Below, piece by piece: positions 43,469 to 52,379 of a DNA stretch of 64,000 bases. The notes under the pieces are model-generated. The model was not told the DNA's origin. It saw only the letters and a program-made list of their open reading frames with translations, and searched no databases. Position numbers and translations under genes: made by a program. The first letter of the stretch is position 1. Each line of letters begins with the position of its first letter. Source of the stretch: Bacteroidota bacterium (GTDB lineage Bacteria; Bacteroidota; Bacteroidia; Bacteroidales; VadinHA17); assembly GCA_016718875.1 (NCBI GenBank), contig JADKBL010000015.1:25534-89533 (forward strand). Direction: 5' to 3'.

Positions 43469-44980
43469 ATGTTTAAATTCAGAATTTTACTTGTCTATCT
43501 AATTTCTGTAGTACTTCTGACATCCTGTTTTTTAAAGAAAGACGGAGGCGGAGATCCGAACGTTTCATCATCAACAGGATGGGAGTACAATAATCCGGAT
43601 AATGGTGGATTTGAAGTTGCCCTGGGTGCGGACCAGAGAACAGGTCCCGGACTTGTTCTTATCGAAGGCGGCCGTTTTACAATGGGGCAGATTGAGCAGG
43701 ATGTCCTTTATGACTGGAACAACAAGCCAAGGACAGTTACTGTATCTTCATTCTACCTGGATGAAACAGAAATAAAAAATATTGACTATCGCGAATACCT
43801 TTTCTGGCTCCGCAGAGTATATAAGGACTATCCGGAGGTTTTCAGAAGAGCTCTTCCTGATACCCTGGTATGGAGAAGTCCTATGGGTTTCAATGATCCT
43901 TATGTTCAGTATTATTTCAGGCACCCTTCTTATAATAACTATCCTGTTGTAGGTGTAAGCTGGGTCAAGGCAAATGACTTCTGCCTCTGGAGAACTGACA
44001 GGGTTAACGAACAACTTCTGATCGATGAAGGTGAACTTAGTCCGGATCCAAACCAGCTTAATGAGAAAAACTTCAACACTGAGGCTTATCTTTCAGGGAT
44101 GTATGAAGGTGTTGTAAATCAGCTGCGTGAAAGTCTGAATCCTGAGCAAACCGAGAGAAGGACCAACTTTGAGGATGGTTTGCTTCTTCCAAGTTACAGG
44201 CTTCCTACTGAGGCTGAATGGGAGTTTGCAGCATATGCTCTCAGAGGAACTACATTTGAAGAGAGAATATACGAAAGAAGACTATACCCCTGGGATGGAC
44301 ATAATGTCAGAAATTCAGGCAAAAAGGAACGTGGTGAGATGATGGCTAACTTTGTACGCGGCAGAGGTGATATGATGGGCGTTGCAGGGAATCTGAACGA
44401 TAACGGGTCAATTACTGTTGACGTAAAATCATACTGGCCGAATGACTATGGTCTTTACTGCATGGCAGGAAACGTTAATGAATGGGTAATGGATGTATAC
44501 CGTCCTCTTACATATGATGATATGGATGGATTCAACCCTTTCAGAGGTAACGTTTATACCGACCTCAGGAGGGATGCAAACGGTAATATAGTTGGAAAAG
44601 ATAAACTCGGACGCCTTTATATTGATACAGTAAAGGATGTTGATGTTGCAAACAGATATAACTATCAGAAAGGTGATTACAGAAACTTCAAGGATGGCGA
44701 CCTTCAGTCAGCTATCCCTGGCGGTGCAGACTGGAATACTGAAGACGGCAAGAAAGGCTCTATGAGAATGTATTCACAGGAAGCCGGTTCAGGTGGTGGT
44801 CAGTCTGACTATGTGACACTGATAAATGACAATGCCAGAGTTTACAAGGGAGGTTCATGGAAGGACAGGGCATATTGGCTAAATCCATCCACAAGAAGAT
44901 TCCTCGATCAGGATGCATCACGTGACGATATCGGTTTCAGATGTGCCATGATCAGGGTTGGAAGCCCGGCAGGTATGTAA
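43469..44980 (+). CDS. gldJ: GldJ-like gliding motility/T9SS lipoprotein (formylglycine-generating-enzyme fold)
   Basis: The 503 residues have a lipoprotein signal (lipobox LLTSC, Cys20), then a C-type-lectin/FGE-sulfatase domain covering most of the chain: GPGLVLIEGGRFTMGQ, RLPTEAEWEFAAYALRG, MAGNVNEWVMDVYRPL, VYKGGSWKDRAYWL and DDIGFRCAM. GldJ and GldK/PorK share this fold. The N-terminal GWEYNNPDNGGFEV block and the neighbourhood (porU, porV and murF, the arrangement around gldJ in Flavobacterium) favour GldJ. PorL, PorM and PorN, which follow porK, are absent. GldJ is an outer-membrane lipoprotein needed for gliding and for stability of GldK. A terminator follows. Confidence 0.85.
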   Translation: MFKFRILLVYLISVVLLTSCFLKKDGGGDPNVSSSTGWEYNNPDNGGFEVALGADQRTGPGLVLIEGGRFTMGQIEQDVLYDWNNKPRTVTVSSFYLDETEIKNIDYREYLFWLRRVYKDYPEVFRRALPDTLVWRSPMGFNDPYVQYYFRHPSYNNYPVVGVSWVKANDFCLWRTDRVNEQLLIDEGELSPDPNQLNEKNFNTEAYLSGMYEGVVNQLRESLNPEQTERRTNFEDGLLLPSYRLPTEAEWEFAAYALRGTTFEERIYERRLYPWDGHNVRNSGKKERGEMMANFVRGRGDMMGVAGNLNDNGSITVDVKSYWPNDYGLYCMAGNVNEWVMDVYRPLTYDDMDGFNPFRGNVYTDLRRDANGNIVGKDKLGRLYIDTVKDVDVANRYNYQKGDYRNFKDGDLQSAIPGGADWNTEDGKKGSMRMYSQEAGSGGGQSDYVTLINDNARVYKGGSWKDRAYWLNPSTRRFLDQDASRDDIGFRCAMIRVGSPAGM

Positions 44981-45002
44981 AAATGAATTACTAAATATAA
45001 AA

Positions 45003-45024
45003 GGGGCTCTTCGGCCCCTTTTTT
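45003..45024 (+). terminator. Rho-independent terminator after gldJ
   Basis: GGGGC-TCTTCG-GCCCC (45003-45018) is followed by six T. It ends 15 bases before the murF start. Confidence 0.85.
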
Positions 45025-45039
45025 AGTCCATACCGAAGC

Positions 45040-46281
45040 ATGAAGACAGAACAGATTTACGAACTATTCAGGAAATCAACAGGTATCAATACCGATTCTA
45101 GGACTATTAAACCAGGAGAATTATTCTTTGCCCTCTGGGGAGATAAATTTAATGGTAATACCTATACAGAGGAGGCCCTTGGACGAGGTGCCTCATGGGC
45201 TGTAATTGATGATCCTCTCTACGAAACTGAAAGTACAATACTGGTTGACGACAGCCTCTTTGAGCTTCAGGCTCTGGCTGCCCATCACCGCAGGATGCTT
45301 AATATACCTGTACTGGCAATAACCGGCACCAATGGTAAAACAACAACAAAGGAGCTTATTGCAGCAATACTTTCCAGGAAAAAGAAAATTCATTACACCC
45401 GTGGAAATCTTAACAATCATATTGGTGTACCTCTTACCATATTATCAGCTCCTGCCGATACCGAGATGATGGTAATTGAAATGGGTGCCAGCCATATAGG
45501 TGAAATCAGATCTCTTTGCCTTATAGCCAGACCTGACTTTGGTATAATTACAAATATAGGAACTGCACACATTGAAGGTTTTGGATCATTTGAAGGAGTT
45601 GTCAAGGCCAAGACTGAACTATATGAACATCTCAGAAAAGTAAATGGAATAGCTCTATACAACGATAAAAATCCTGTTCTTACGGAGAAGATATTTAAGA
45701 TGGTTAACAGGGCTGTACCATATAGTGATCCTACTGGCATAGAACTGTTGCTTGATGTTATCAGTTCTGATCTATTCCTAAAAGTCAGGGCTACATATCA
45801 GCATAAATCCTATGATATAAATACCAGCCTTTTTGGTGAATATAATCATGAAAACATAAAAGCCGCAATTGCAACGGGTCTTTTCTTTGATATCCCTTTT
45901 GAAGATATCGTCACTGCGGTTGAAGAATATCATCCTGAAAATAACAGGTCGCAGGTGCTCAGTAAAGAAAAAAATACTCTTATATGTGATTCATACAATG
46001 CCAATCCTTCAAGCATGGTTACTGCTATTCACGCGTTTAAAGATCTGGCTTCTGACAATAAGCTGATTATTCTGGGAGACATGCTTGAACTTGGTGACAA
46101 AACTGAAGCAGAACATGAGAGGGTACTTCAGGAACTTAAATCGCTTAATCCGGAAGCAGTTTATCTTGCAGGTCCTGTCTTCAGCAGTCTGGCTGATAAA
46201 CATGGATACAAATCATTCGGAAGTACAGAGAAACTAAAGGATTATCTTAAAAGAATCCACTGGAAGGATTCACGATACTGA
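45040..46281 (+). CDS. murF: UDP-N-acetylmuramoyl-tripeptide-D-Ala-D-Ala ligase, frameshifted at its 3' end
   Basis: The 413 residues comprise a MurF N-terminal domain (1-85), ATP-binding central domain (P-loop GTNGKTTTK, 96-104; NHIGVPLTIL; EMGASHIGEI) and the ligase C-terminal domain (CDSYNANPSSM, ILGDMLELGD). It adds D-Ala-D-Ala to the UDP-MurNAc-tripeptide in the cytoplasm. The frame ends in KDSRY at 46281. One base later in phase the sequence reads on as TILIKGSRGIGLEKIYDQL to a stop at 46329-46331, exactly the usual MurF ending. A single missing base near 46271 (probably a CC read as C) explains this, so the true gene likely ends at 46331. Confidence 0.92.
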   Translation: MKTEQIYELFRKSTGINTDSRTIKPGELFFALWGDKFNGNTYTEEALGRGASWAVIDDPLYETESTILVDDSLFELQALAAHHRRMLNIPVLAITGTNGKTTTKELIAAILSRKKKIHYTRGNLNNHIGVPLTILSAPADTEMMVIEMGASHIGEIRSLCLIARPDFGIITNIGTAHIEGFGSFEGVVKAKTELYEHLRKVNGIALYNDKNPVLTEKIFKMVNRAVPYSDPTGIELLLDVISSDLFLKVRATYQHKSYDINTSLFGEYNHENIKAAIATGLFFDIPFEDIVTAVEEYHPENNRSQVLSKEKNTLICDSYNANPSSMVTAIHAFKDLASDNKLIILGDMLELGDKTEAEHERVLQELKSLNPEAVYLAGPVFSSLADKHGYKSFGSTEKLKDYLKRIHWKDSRY

Positions 46282-46347
46282 TTAAAGGATCGCGCGGTAT
46301 CGGACTTGAAAAGATATATGACCAGCTCTGATGAAGGAACCGTTTGA

Positions 46348-47506
46348 TTATTTCTGACCTCCGAAGGTTATATTGATAAGCAATACTTCCGATCTGCTTC
46401 CTGATCTGACTCTTGGCCCCCATAATCCATAACCTGAGGATACAATTATATTTGTATTTCCTCTCCTTACATAGCCATAGCTCACATCATAAATAAGTCC
46501 GGTTATATAATTAAGCGGCCACATCTGTCCGTTATGAGTATGTCCCCGAAAGTTGCAGATCAACACCATATTTTACTGTTTCATCAAGGTGAAATGGCTG
46601 ATGATCCATAAGGATAACTGGTTTGGTTGTATCCGCCAGTTTAATAAGCTCTTCCAACGGTTTACGTACTTTACCGGAAAACCTGGTAGCATCCTTATCA
46701 ATTCTGCCAATAATCTGTATCCCTCCGTCCAGAGTTATCATTTCATCTTTTAGTACTCTTATACCTTTGCTCTCAATATATGGTATGGTTCTGCTGCCTC
46801 CACCAATGTATTCATGATTCCCGGCAATTGCGTACATCCCTTCCCTGCACTTCGGACAAGTAAAATACTGAAGCAGGTCGCCCCGGAGAACCGGACCAAT
46901 CTCTCCGTCAATAATATCACCAAGAAGAAGCACCATATCAGGATTGATCTCCTTAAGTATAGAGGACAGCTTTTTAATACTTCGCTTCCTGATAATGCTT
47001 CCAAGATGGATATCGGATACTGCAGCAATCCTCAGGGATTTAACCTCACCCGCAGGTTTATCTATTGTTATATTATACTCCCTAACAACAGGAATAACCG
47101 CATTTATGAAACCACCCGTAATGAACAATACCGAAAGCCCCGTTGTAATAAGAAACGACAATTTTCTGAAAACAGGTATTGTTTCACTGCCAAGGATTCC
47201 TGTCAGTCTTAATATCAGCAGGGTTATGTCTGACAGAATGAAGAATATGAATCCGTAAAGCATGAATGCAAGCCAGAATCCGCCGATAATATTAAGGACA
47301 TCGGTAATAATTGAAGAATGTCTTGCTTCTATTATCTTGGCAACAATAAAAATTGCAGAAAGAAAGATAAACGTCAGTGAGTAAAGAAGTTTATTTGCCT
47401 GCAGAGCAGGGATTGCATTATAACCTTTATAAAAAAGATAAAGGTTTAATAAAGTGTAGATTGTAAGAACAACTATGAAGAAAACCGCCATCTGATACCG
47501 TTTCAT
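46348..47506 (-). CDS. Membrane-anchored calcineurin-like metallophosphoesterase, frameshifted
   Basis: The gene has four N-terminal membrane helices (about residues 1-150), then a metallophosphoesterase domain: AAVSDIHLGS, LLLGDIIDGE, AIAGNHEYIGGG and MDHQPFHLDE. The frame stops after DLQLSGTYS (46532), but the missing GHTHNGQMW motif and the rest (to 46348) continue in another frame. One surplus G in the run at 46544-46547 accounts for it. If the base is removed, the protein is about 385 residues. The YkuE/YaeI-type family hydrolyses phosphodiester or UDP-diacylglucosamine bonds; the substrate is unknown. It is last in a seven-gene minus-strand run. Confidence 0.82.
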
Positions 47507-47522
47507 TATTTAATTATATTCC

Positions 47523-48542
47523 TTATTTTATGAGATCGAAAGTCCTTCGGCCTCTGAGATAAAACTCAAAAACGATGCTTTTGTTCAATACTCTATCAGT
47601 TGTACATCCCGTTTCAATCTCCAATACGGCTTTCCTTTTCTGTCTTAATTCTTTCTTATTCCTGTAAAAATCCATATGGGAATTCCAAACCGACATGAAA
47701 TTTTTTGTATCACCTTTCATGAGAAACATGATCGCAGCGATGCCGTCAAGTAACATTCTGATAAACATTATTTTACGTAGTCTGCTTTCAGGGAGGTTTT
47801 TATAGAGAAGGTAGAGGCTGTTCCTGAAATTAAGATATGTTTTAAACGGAGAGGTATATGGAAGTGAACCTCCGCCAACATGATAAATTACTGATTCAGG
47901 AATATATGAGACCCTGTATCCCAGCTTACTGAATCTCCAGCAGAGATCAATCTCCTCCATATGCGCAAAAAATGAAGGGTCAAATCCTCCGGCTCTTTTC
48001 CATGCTTCGGACCTCATTATCATGCAGGCACCGCTGGACCAGAATACATCTGTCGGAGTATCATACTGACCGCTATCTTTTTCAATGTGATAGAAGATCC
48101 TTCCCCTGCAAAAGGGATATCCATATTTATCGATAAAGCAGCCTGCAGCTCCGGCATGTTCAAAAAAGTCACGATTGAGAAATGATTTTATTTTTGGCTG
48201 ACAGGATGCAACATCATTATTGGCATCCATAAATTGGACAAGAGGCTGGAGCCATCCTTCAGTAACCTCAATATCAGAGTTAAGAAGGAGATAATATTTG
48301 GCATCAATCTGTTCAAGCGCAAGATTATAGCCGCCTGCAAAACCATGATTTGTACCAAGATCCAGAACTTTTACTGTACTGAAATCCGTAGACAGATATT
48401 CAATAGATCCATCGGTTGACCCATTATCGGCAATATATACAACTGTTTCATAATCAACGGAATATTTGATTACTGCCGGAAGAAATTTCCTGAGGAATTC
48501 AATCCCGTTCCAGTTCAATATAACGATAGCTGTCTTAACCAT
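47523..48542 (-). CDS. Glycosyltransferase family 2
   Basis: The 339-residue protein has a GT-A fold: TAIVILNWNGIEFL, YIADNGSTDGS, LLLNSDIEV (DxD-like metal site), and GACMIMRSEAWKRAGGFDPSFFAHMEEIDLCWR, the WcaA/WbbL-type acceptor segment. The C-terminal part has hydrophobic stretches (LLDGIAAIMFLM) that may bind the membrane. It likely builds a surface glycan. It overlaps the acyltransferase gene upstream by 8 bases, so both are tightly coupled. Confidence 0.87.
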   Translation of the reverse strand: MVKTAIVILNWNGIEFLRKFLPAVIKYSVDYETVVYIADNGSTDGSIEYLSTDFSTVKVLDLGTNHGFAGGYNLALEQIDAKYYLLLNSDIEVTEGWLQPLVQFMDANNDVASCQPKIKSFLNRDFFEHAGAAGCFIDKYGYPFCRGRIFYHIEKDSGQYDTPTDVFWSSGACMIMRSEAWKRAGGFDPSFFAHMEEIDLCWRFSKLGYRVSYIPESVIYHVGGGSLPYTSPFKTYLNFRNSLYLLYKNLPESRLRKIMFIRMLLDGIAAIMFLMKGDTKNFMSVWNSHMDFYRNKKELRQKRKAVLEIETGCTTDRVLNKSIVFEFYLRGRRTFDLIK

Positions 48543-49419
48543 TTGGCTGGGGTCTTTTGTGTTTCCACCTTTTATGACTCCAGAGCCAGTATTCAGGTTT
48601 TTCCTTAATCTGATCCTCCAGCCGTCTTACATATTTTTCAATAATATCTTTCTCTTCGATCCCGGCAGTATGTTCAAAAAGGACTTCAAAATCCATGTTG
48701 TAATGTCCCCTTTTTATTTTTTGAACATTCATAAAGACAACTGGCATATCATATTTGGCTGCAATCTTTCCTGCACCGGTGAAGAATGGAGTATCCTGGT
48801 TCAGGAAATTAGTCCAGTGGTCAGTTTCAAGACCCGGAGGTGTCTGGTCCGCTATAAAAATGCTGAAGGTGTTGATTTTCTGTTTCCTGTAATTGATTAT
48901 ATCTTTAATGATCATTGAAGTAGGTGCAAGTTTTAGCCCGTCTTTTGATCTCTGACCATTTATGAAATCATTGAAATAATTGTTTTTTAGTGGTTTATAT
49001 ATGACAATGGAAAGGTAATTAACCTTTTGTCCTAAAAGTGTTGGCCATTCCCAGTTATTATAGTGCCCCATTACCCCGATTACATCCCGTTTTTCTTCCC
49101 TGAATTTGTCAAATACCCTGGTATTTGACATAGTATATCTCTTTAACTGTTCTTTATTTGATAAATTCCTCAGCTTTAGGATTTCAACAAAGAGATCAGC
49201 AAGGTGTTTGTAAAAGCCTTTTTCAATTTTGCGGATCTCATCATCCGTTTTCTCAGGGAAAGAGTTTTTCAGATTAGTTCGTACTACTTTTTTCCTGTAG
49301 CCAGGAATATAGTAAAGAAGAATGAAGAGAAAATCAGAAAAAACATATATTGCTCGCAGAGGGAGTAGTGTAAATGTCCAGTTTATTGCAAAGAAGAGAT
49401 AATATCCTATTGCTCCCAT
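48535..49419 (-). CDS. Lysophospholipid/lipid A acyltransferase, LpxL/HtrB family
   Basis: The 294 residues have an N-terminal membrane anchor and the HtrB/LpxL catalytic pattern, His and Glu four residues apart, in VMGHYNNWEWP. It also has DQTPPGLETDHWTNFLNQDTPFF near 190-215 and PEYWLWSHKRWKHKRP at the C-terminus, the latter a strong LpxL signature. It adds a secondary acyl chain to lipid A at the inner membrane. It is placed with a glycosyltransferase downstream and an inositol-monophosphatase-like gene upstream. Bacteroidota lipid A usually has one such late acyltransferase. Confidence 0.88.
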   Translation of the reverse strand: MGAIGYYLFFAINWTFTLLPLRAIYVFSDFLFILLYYIPGYRKKVVRTNLKNSFPEKTDDEIRKIEKGFYKHLADLFVEILKLRNLSNKEQLKRYTMSNTRVFDKFREEKRDVIGVMGHYNNWEWPTLLGQKVNYLSIVIYKPLKNNYFNDFINGQRSKDGLKLAPTSMIIKDIINYRKQKINTFSIFIADQTPPGLETDHWTNFLNQDTPFFTGAGKIAAKYDMPVVFMNVQKIKRGHYNMDFEVLFEHTAGIEEKDIIEKYVRRLEDQIKEKPEYWLWSHKRWKHKRPQPNG

Positions 49420-49431
49420 TTCAGCAATGAT

Positions 49432-50232
49432 TTATTTGATCATAAATTTACTAACAATTTCAAGGATCTCAGGGTAAACGTTGCTGTTTGCTGCAACAAT
49501 TTCTTCACCTGTAAGATTTCTTTCGCCACCTGAGAAGTCGCTTATTCTTCCTCCTGCTTCTCTCAGGATAATGATTCCTGCACATATGTCCCACGGGTGA
49601 AGTCCATATTCATAGAATACCTCAAACCGGCCGCATGCAACATATGCAATATCGATGGCTGCTGATCCCATTCTTCTTATTCCCTGGGAGTTCATACAAA
49701 GCCATTTAAGAAGATCCATATAATTATCGAGTCTTCCAAAGTCGCTGTAGGGCAATCCTGTGGCTATAAGACTTTCGGAGAGGGTTTTTGCATCTGAAAC
49801 ATGAATTCTTTTTTCGTTGAGCCATGCACCTCCGCCTTTCCAGGCTGTGTAGACTTCTCTTCCTCCAACAACATGGATCACCCCTGCAACAGGTTCATTG
49901 TCTTCCATCAAACCTATGCTAATTGAATATAGTTTTAGCCCGTGGAGGAAATTTGTTGTTCCGTCAAGGGGATCGATAACCCAGCAGTATTTTTCCCCGG
50001 TTTTAGTGGAGGTGCCTTCCTCTGTTCTGAAGCCTGCCTCAGGTAATATGGCTGACAGTCTGTCGACAAGCATTTTCTCAGAACCCTTATCAACATAACT
50101 TACAAAGTCATTCAGACCTTTTTTTTCGGTACGGCTGATATCGAATACAGAAGCCTCCTTCAAAATAAATTCAGCTGTTTCAGCCGATGCCTTTTCTACT
50201 TCTTTACATATTTGTTTAAGGTCGATCATCAT
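49432..50232 (-). CDS. suhB: Inositol monophosphatase family protein (SuhB-like)
   Basis: The 266 residues contain the metal-binding signatures DPLDGTTNFLHGLKLYS and HPWDICAGIIILREAGGRISD, and the N-terminal FVSYVDKGSEKML with the first acidic ligands in EEGTSTKTGEKYCWVIDP. Members dephosphorylate inositol phosphates, 3'-phosphoadenosine phosphates or sugar phosphates. In Bacteroidota the natural substrate of this group is not settled. Its start is directly next to the mtaB stop (no gap). Confidence 0.88.
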   Translation of the reverse strand: MMIDLKQICKEVEKASAETAEFILKEASVFDISRTEKKGLNDFVSYVDKGSEKMLVDRLSAILPEAGFRTEEGTSTKTGEKYCWVIDPLDGTTNFLHGLKLYSISIGLMEDNEPVAGVIHVVGGREVYTAWKGGGAWLNEKRIHVSDAKTLSESLIATGLPYSDFGRLDNYMDLLKWLCMNSQGIRRMGSAAIDIAYVACGRFEVFYEYGLHPWDICAGIIILREAGGRISDFSGGERNLTGEEIVAANSNVYPEILEIVSKFMIK

Positions 50233-51537
50233 TTAGTAAATTAGATCGGCAGACATCCTGCCGGTTTCAGATATATTTTTCAATTCAACTTTACGTATAG
50301 TTCCTGCAAGTTTAGCATTCCAGGGATATTCAACCCTTATATAATTTGACGAGAAGCCTGTTGCAAATCCCTCACTGCGTGTTCTTTCAAAAAGGACATC
50401 AGTAATTGTGCCAATGTTTTTTCTTTTAAAATCTTCCTGTTTGCAGGCTGATAGTTCTGAAAGTATCCTGCTTCTTCTTTCCTTCTCAGCATGTGGAACC
50501 TTCTCCGGCAGATTTTCAGCAATAGTGTCGGGTCTCTCTGAGAATGTAAAAACATGAAGATAGGATAGAGGCAGATCACTAAGAAAATTGAAAGTGTCAT
50601 TAAAATCACTTTCTGTCTCACCAGGGAAACCAATTATCACATCCGCACCTATACCTGCCAGGGGGATAATTTCTTTGATTCTGAATACTCTTGAAGCAAA
50701 GAGTTCACGTTTGTATCTTCTTCTCATCAGTCCCAGAATTTTATCAGATCCGCTCTGCAATGGAATGTGGAAGTGAGGAAGAATTTTATTCTTTTCAGCT
50801 GTCAGAACAATTATTTCATCTGTAAGAAGATTTGGTTCTATGGACGAAATCCTGAACCGTTCAATGCCTTCAATTTTAATCAGTTCTCTAAGCAGTCCCT
50901 CAAAAGTATCGCCTGTGGATTTCCCAAAGTCACCAATATTGACTCCGGTGAGAACTATCTCCCTGACATCTGTTTCAGCTATTTTTCTGGCTTCATCAAT
51001 GATTTCATTTATACCAGGATTCCTGCTGAAACCTCTTGCCATAGGTATTGTACAATAGGAACAACCATAGTCGCAGCCGTCCTGTACTTTCAGGAATGAC
51101 CTGGTTCTGTCTCCCATTGAGAAAGAGGGATTAAAGCTGTTTGTTTCCTCTATATTGCAGGAATGCACCTCTGCCACAGTTTTTTTCTGAGTATTTGCAA
51201 GGTATGAGGTGATATCGAACTTCTCATTCATCCCCAGGACAAGGTCAACGCCGGGAATGGATGATATCTCCTGAGGTTTAAGCTGGGCATAGCATCCGAC
51301 AACTGCAATGAAGGCATCAGGGGACAGATTAATGAATTTTTTAATTGCCTGTCTGCATTTTCGGTCAGCAGTATCAGTTACTGAGCAGGTATTAATCACG
51401 TAAATATCAGCTCTCGTGTTTGCAGGTACTCTCTCAAAGAACTCTTCAGGAAATGATCTGGACATCTGAGAGGTTTCAGCGAAATTCAGTTTACACCCTA
51501 ATGTATGGAATGCAATTTTCTTTTTAATACTGCTCAT
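50233..51537 (-). CDS. mtaB: tRNA t6A37 methylthiotransferase MtaB
   Basis: The 434-residue radical SAM enzyme carries two Fe-S clusters. The N-terminal UPF0004 cysteines are Cys15 (TLGCKLNF), Cys51 (INTCSVTD) and Cys82 (VVGCYAQ); the radical SAM triplet is Cys155, Cys159 and Cys162 (CDYGCSYC). A C-terminal TRAM-like part follows. The N-terminal TLGCKLNFAET and the compact length fit MtaB (YqeV), which makes ms2t6A in tRNAs reading ANN codons, rather than MiaB or RimO. Part of the seven-gene minus-strand run. Confidence 0.9.
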   Translation of the reverse strand: MSSIKKKIAFHTLGCKLNFAETSQMSRSFPEEFFERVPANTRADIYVINTCSVTDTADRKCRQAIKKFINLSPDAFIAVVGCYAQLKPQEISSIPGVDLVLGMNEKFDITSYLANTQKKTVAEVHSCNIEETNSFNPSFSMGDRTRSFLKVQDGCDYGCSYCTIPMARGFSRNPGINEIIDEARKIAETDVREIVLTGVNIGDFGKSTGDTFEGLLRELIKIEGIERFRISSIEPNLLTDEIIVLTAEKNKILPHFHIPLQSGSDKILGLMRRRYKRELFASRVFRIKEIIPLAGIGADVIIGFPGETESDFNDTFNFLSDLPLSYLHVFTFSERPDTIAENLPEKVPHAEKERRSRILSELSACKQEDFKRKNIGTITDVLFERTRSEGFATGFSSNYIRVEYPWNAKLAGTIRKVELKNISETGRMSADLIY

Positions 51538-51602
51538 TTTATATGGCGCACCGGCTCACCGGCTCAATGGCACAAAGATATGATTATGATTCTTCAGGCT
51601 GC

Positions 51603-52283
51603 TTATTTTTTCAGTTTTGTAATAAACACATTCCTGAACTGAATATCCTTTCCTTCACTCTGAAGGCATATTGAACCACTCGAAATATTGGAATTTGTCC
51701 CTATGTTCTGAAGTACTCCATTAACGTATACTTCAACTATATTTCCTTTACAGGTAACTTCCATTGTATTCCACTCGCCTACAGGTTTTTCAGTTGATTC
51801 GGCCTTCTTTTTTACAACAGCCTTTGTCTTATCTGAACGTTCATTTATATCAGCACCGTTCATGCATACAAAATCGCCGGCATTTCCAGCCATGAGCTGA
51901 CATTCAATACATTTCAGCCAGATAGCATCAGGCTCCTGTCCATGCACAAACACCCCGCTATTGGTAGCTTCTACCGGCCAGCGCCACTCTACATGCAGCT
52001 TATAATCAGAGTATTTTTCCCTGGTGCGCATGTATCCGAAAGGATCACCTGAAATATTGATTACCCCGTCTTTTACTGTAAATACTTTTGCAGGATCGAC
52101 CGACTGATCTTTAAGGAAGAATGTCCAGTTTGAAAGATCTTTACCATTGAAAAGCTGTATTGTCTCACTTTTCACTTTTTTATCTTTTCCCTTTTTCCCC
52201 TTTGACTGAGCAGTTGAAGAGAGAGAGATTGTTATTAAAATAACAGTGGCGATTGTAATTAATTTTACAGTTCTTGTTTTCAT
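51603..52283 (-). CDS. Secreted DUF1080 (3-keto-disaccharide hydrolase-like) protein
   Basis: The ~226 residues have a signal peptide (start MKTRTVKLITIATVIL at 52283; the ATG at 52352 would add 23 unrelated residues). One beta-jellyroll domain follows, opening QLFNGKDLSNWTFF and closing with GSICLQSEGKDIQFRNVFI, the DUF1080 pattern. Characterised relatives cleave 3-keto-glycosides in periplasmic sugar degradation, but most are uncharacterised. A Lys-rich stretch (KGKKGKDKK) follows the signal. Not obviously linked to neighbours in function. Confidence 0.85.
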   Translation of the reverse strand: MKTRTVKLITIATVILITISLSSTAQSKGKKGKDKKVKSETIQLFNGKDLSNWTFFLKDQSVDPAKVFTVKDGVINISGDPFGYMRTREKYSDYKLHVEWRWPVEATNSGVFVHGQEPDAIWLKCIECQLMAGNAGDFVCMNGADINERSDKTKAVVKKKAESTEKPVGEWNTMEVTCKGNIVEVYVNGVLQNIGTNSNISSGSICLQSEGKDIQFRNVFITKLKK

Positions 52284-52379
52284 AATTGTATAATTAAAAT
52301 ATTTACTGACATTTAACCTCCTGGCCCTCTGACGGGACCCCTTACCTGACATCTTTTATCCTATTTTGCTCTGCGCAGT

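Noticed and set aside
43469..44980. PorK/GldK identity for the FGE-fold lipoprotein
   Set aside because: porL, porM and porN do not follow, and the N-terminal block and murF/porU neighbourhood fit GldJ better.
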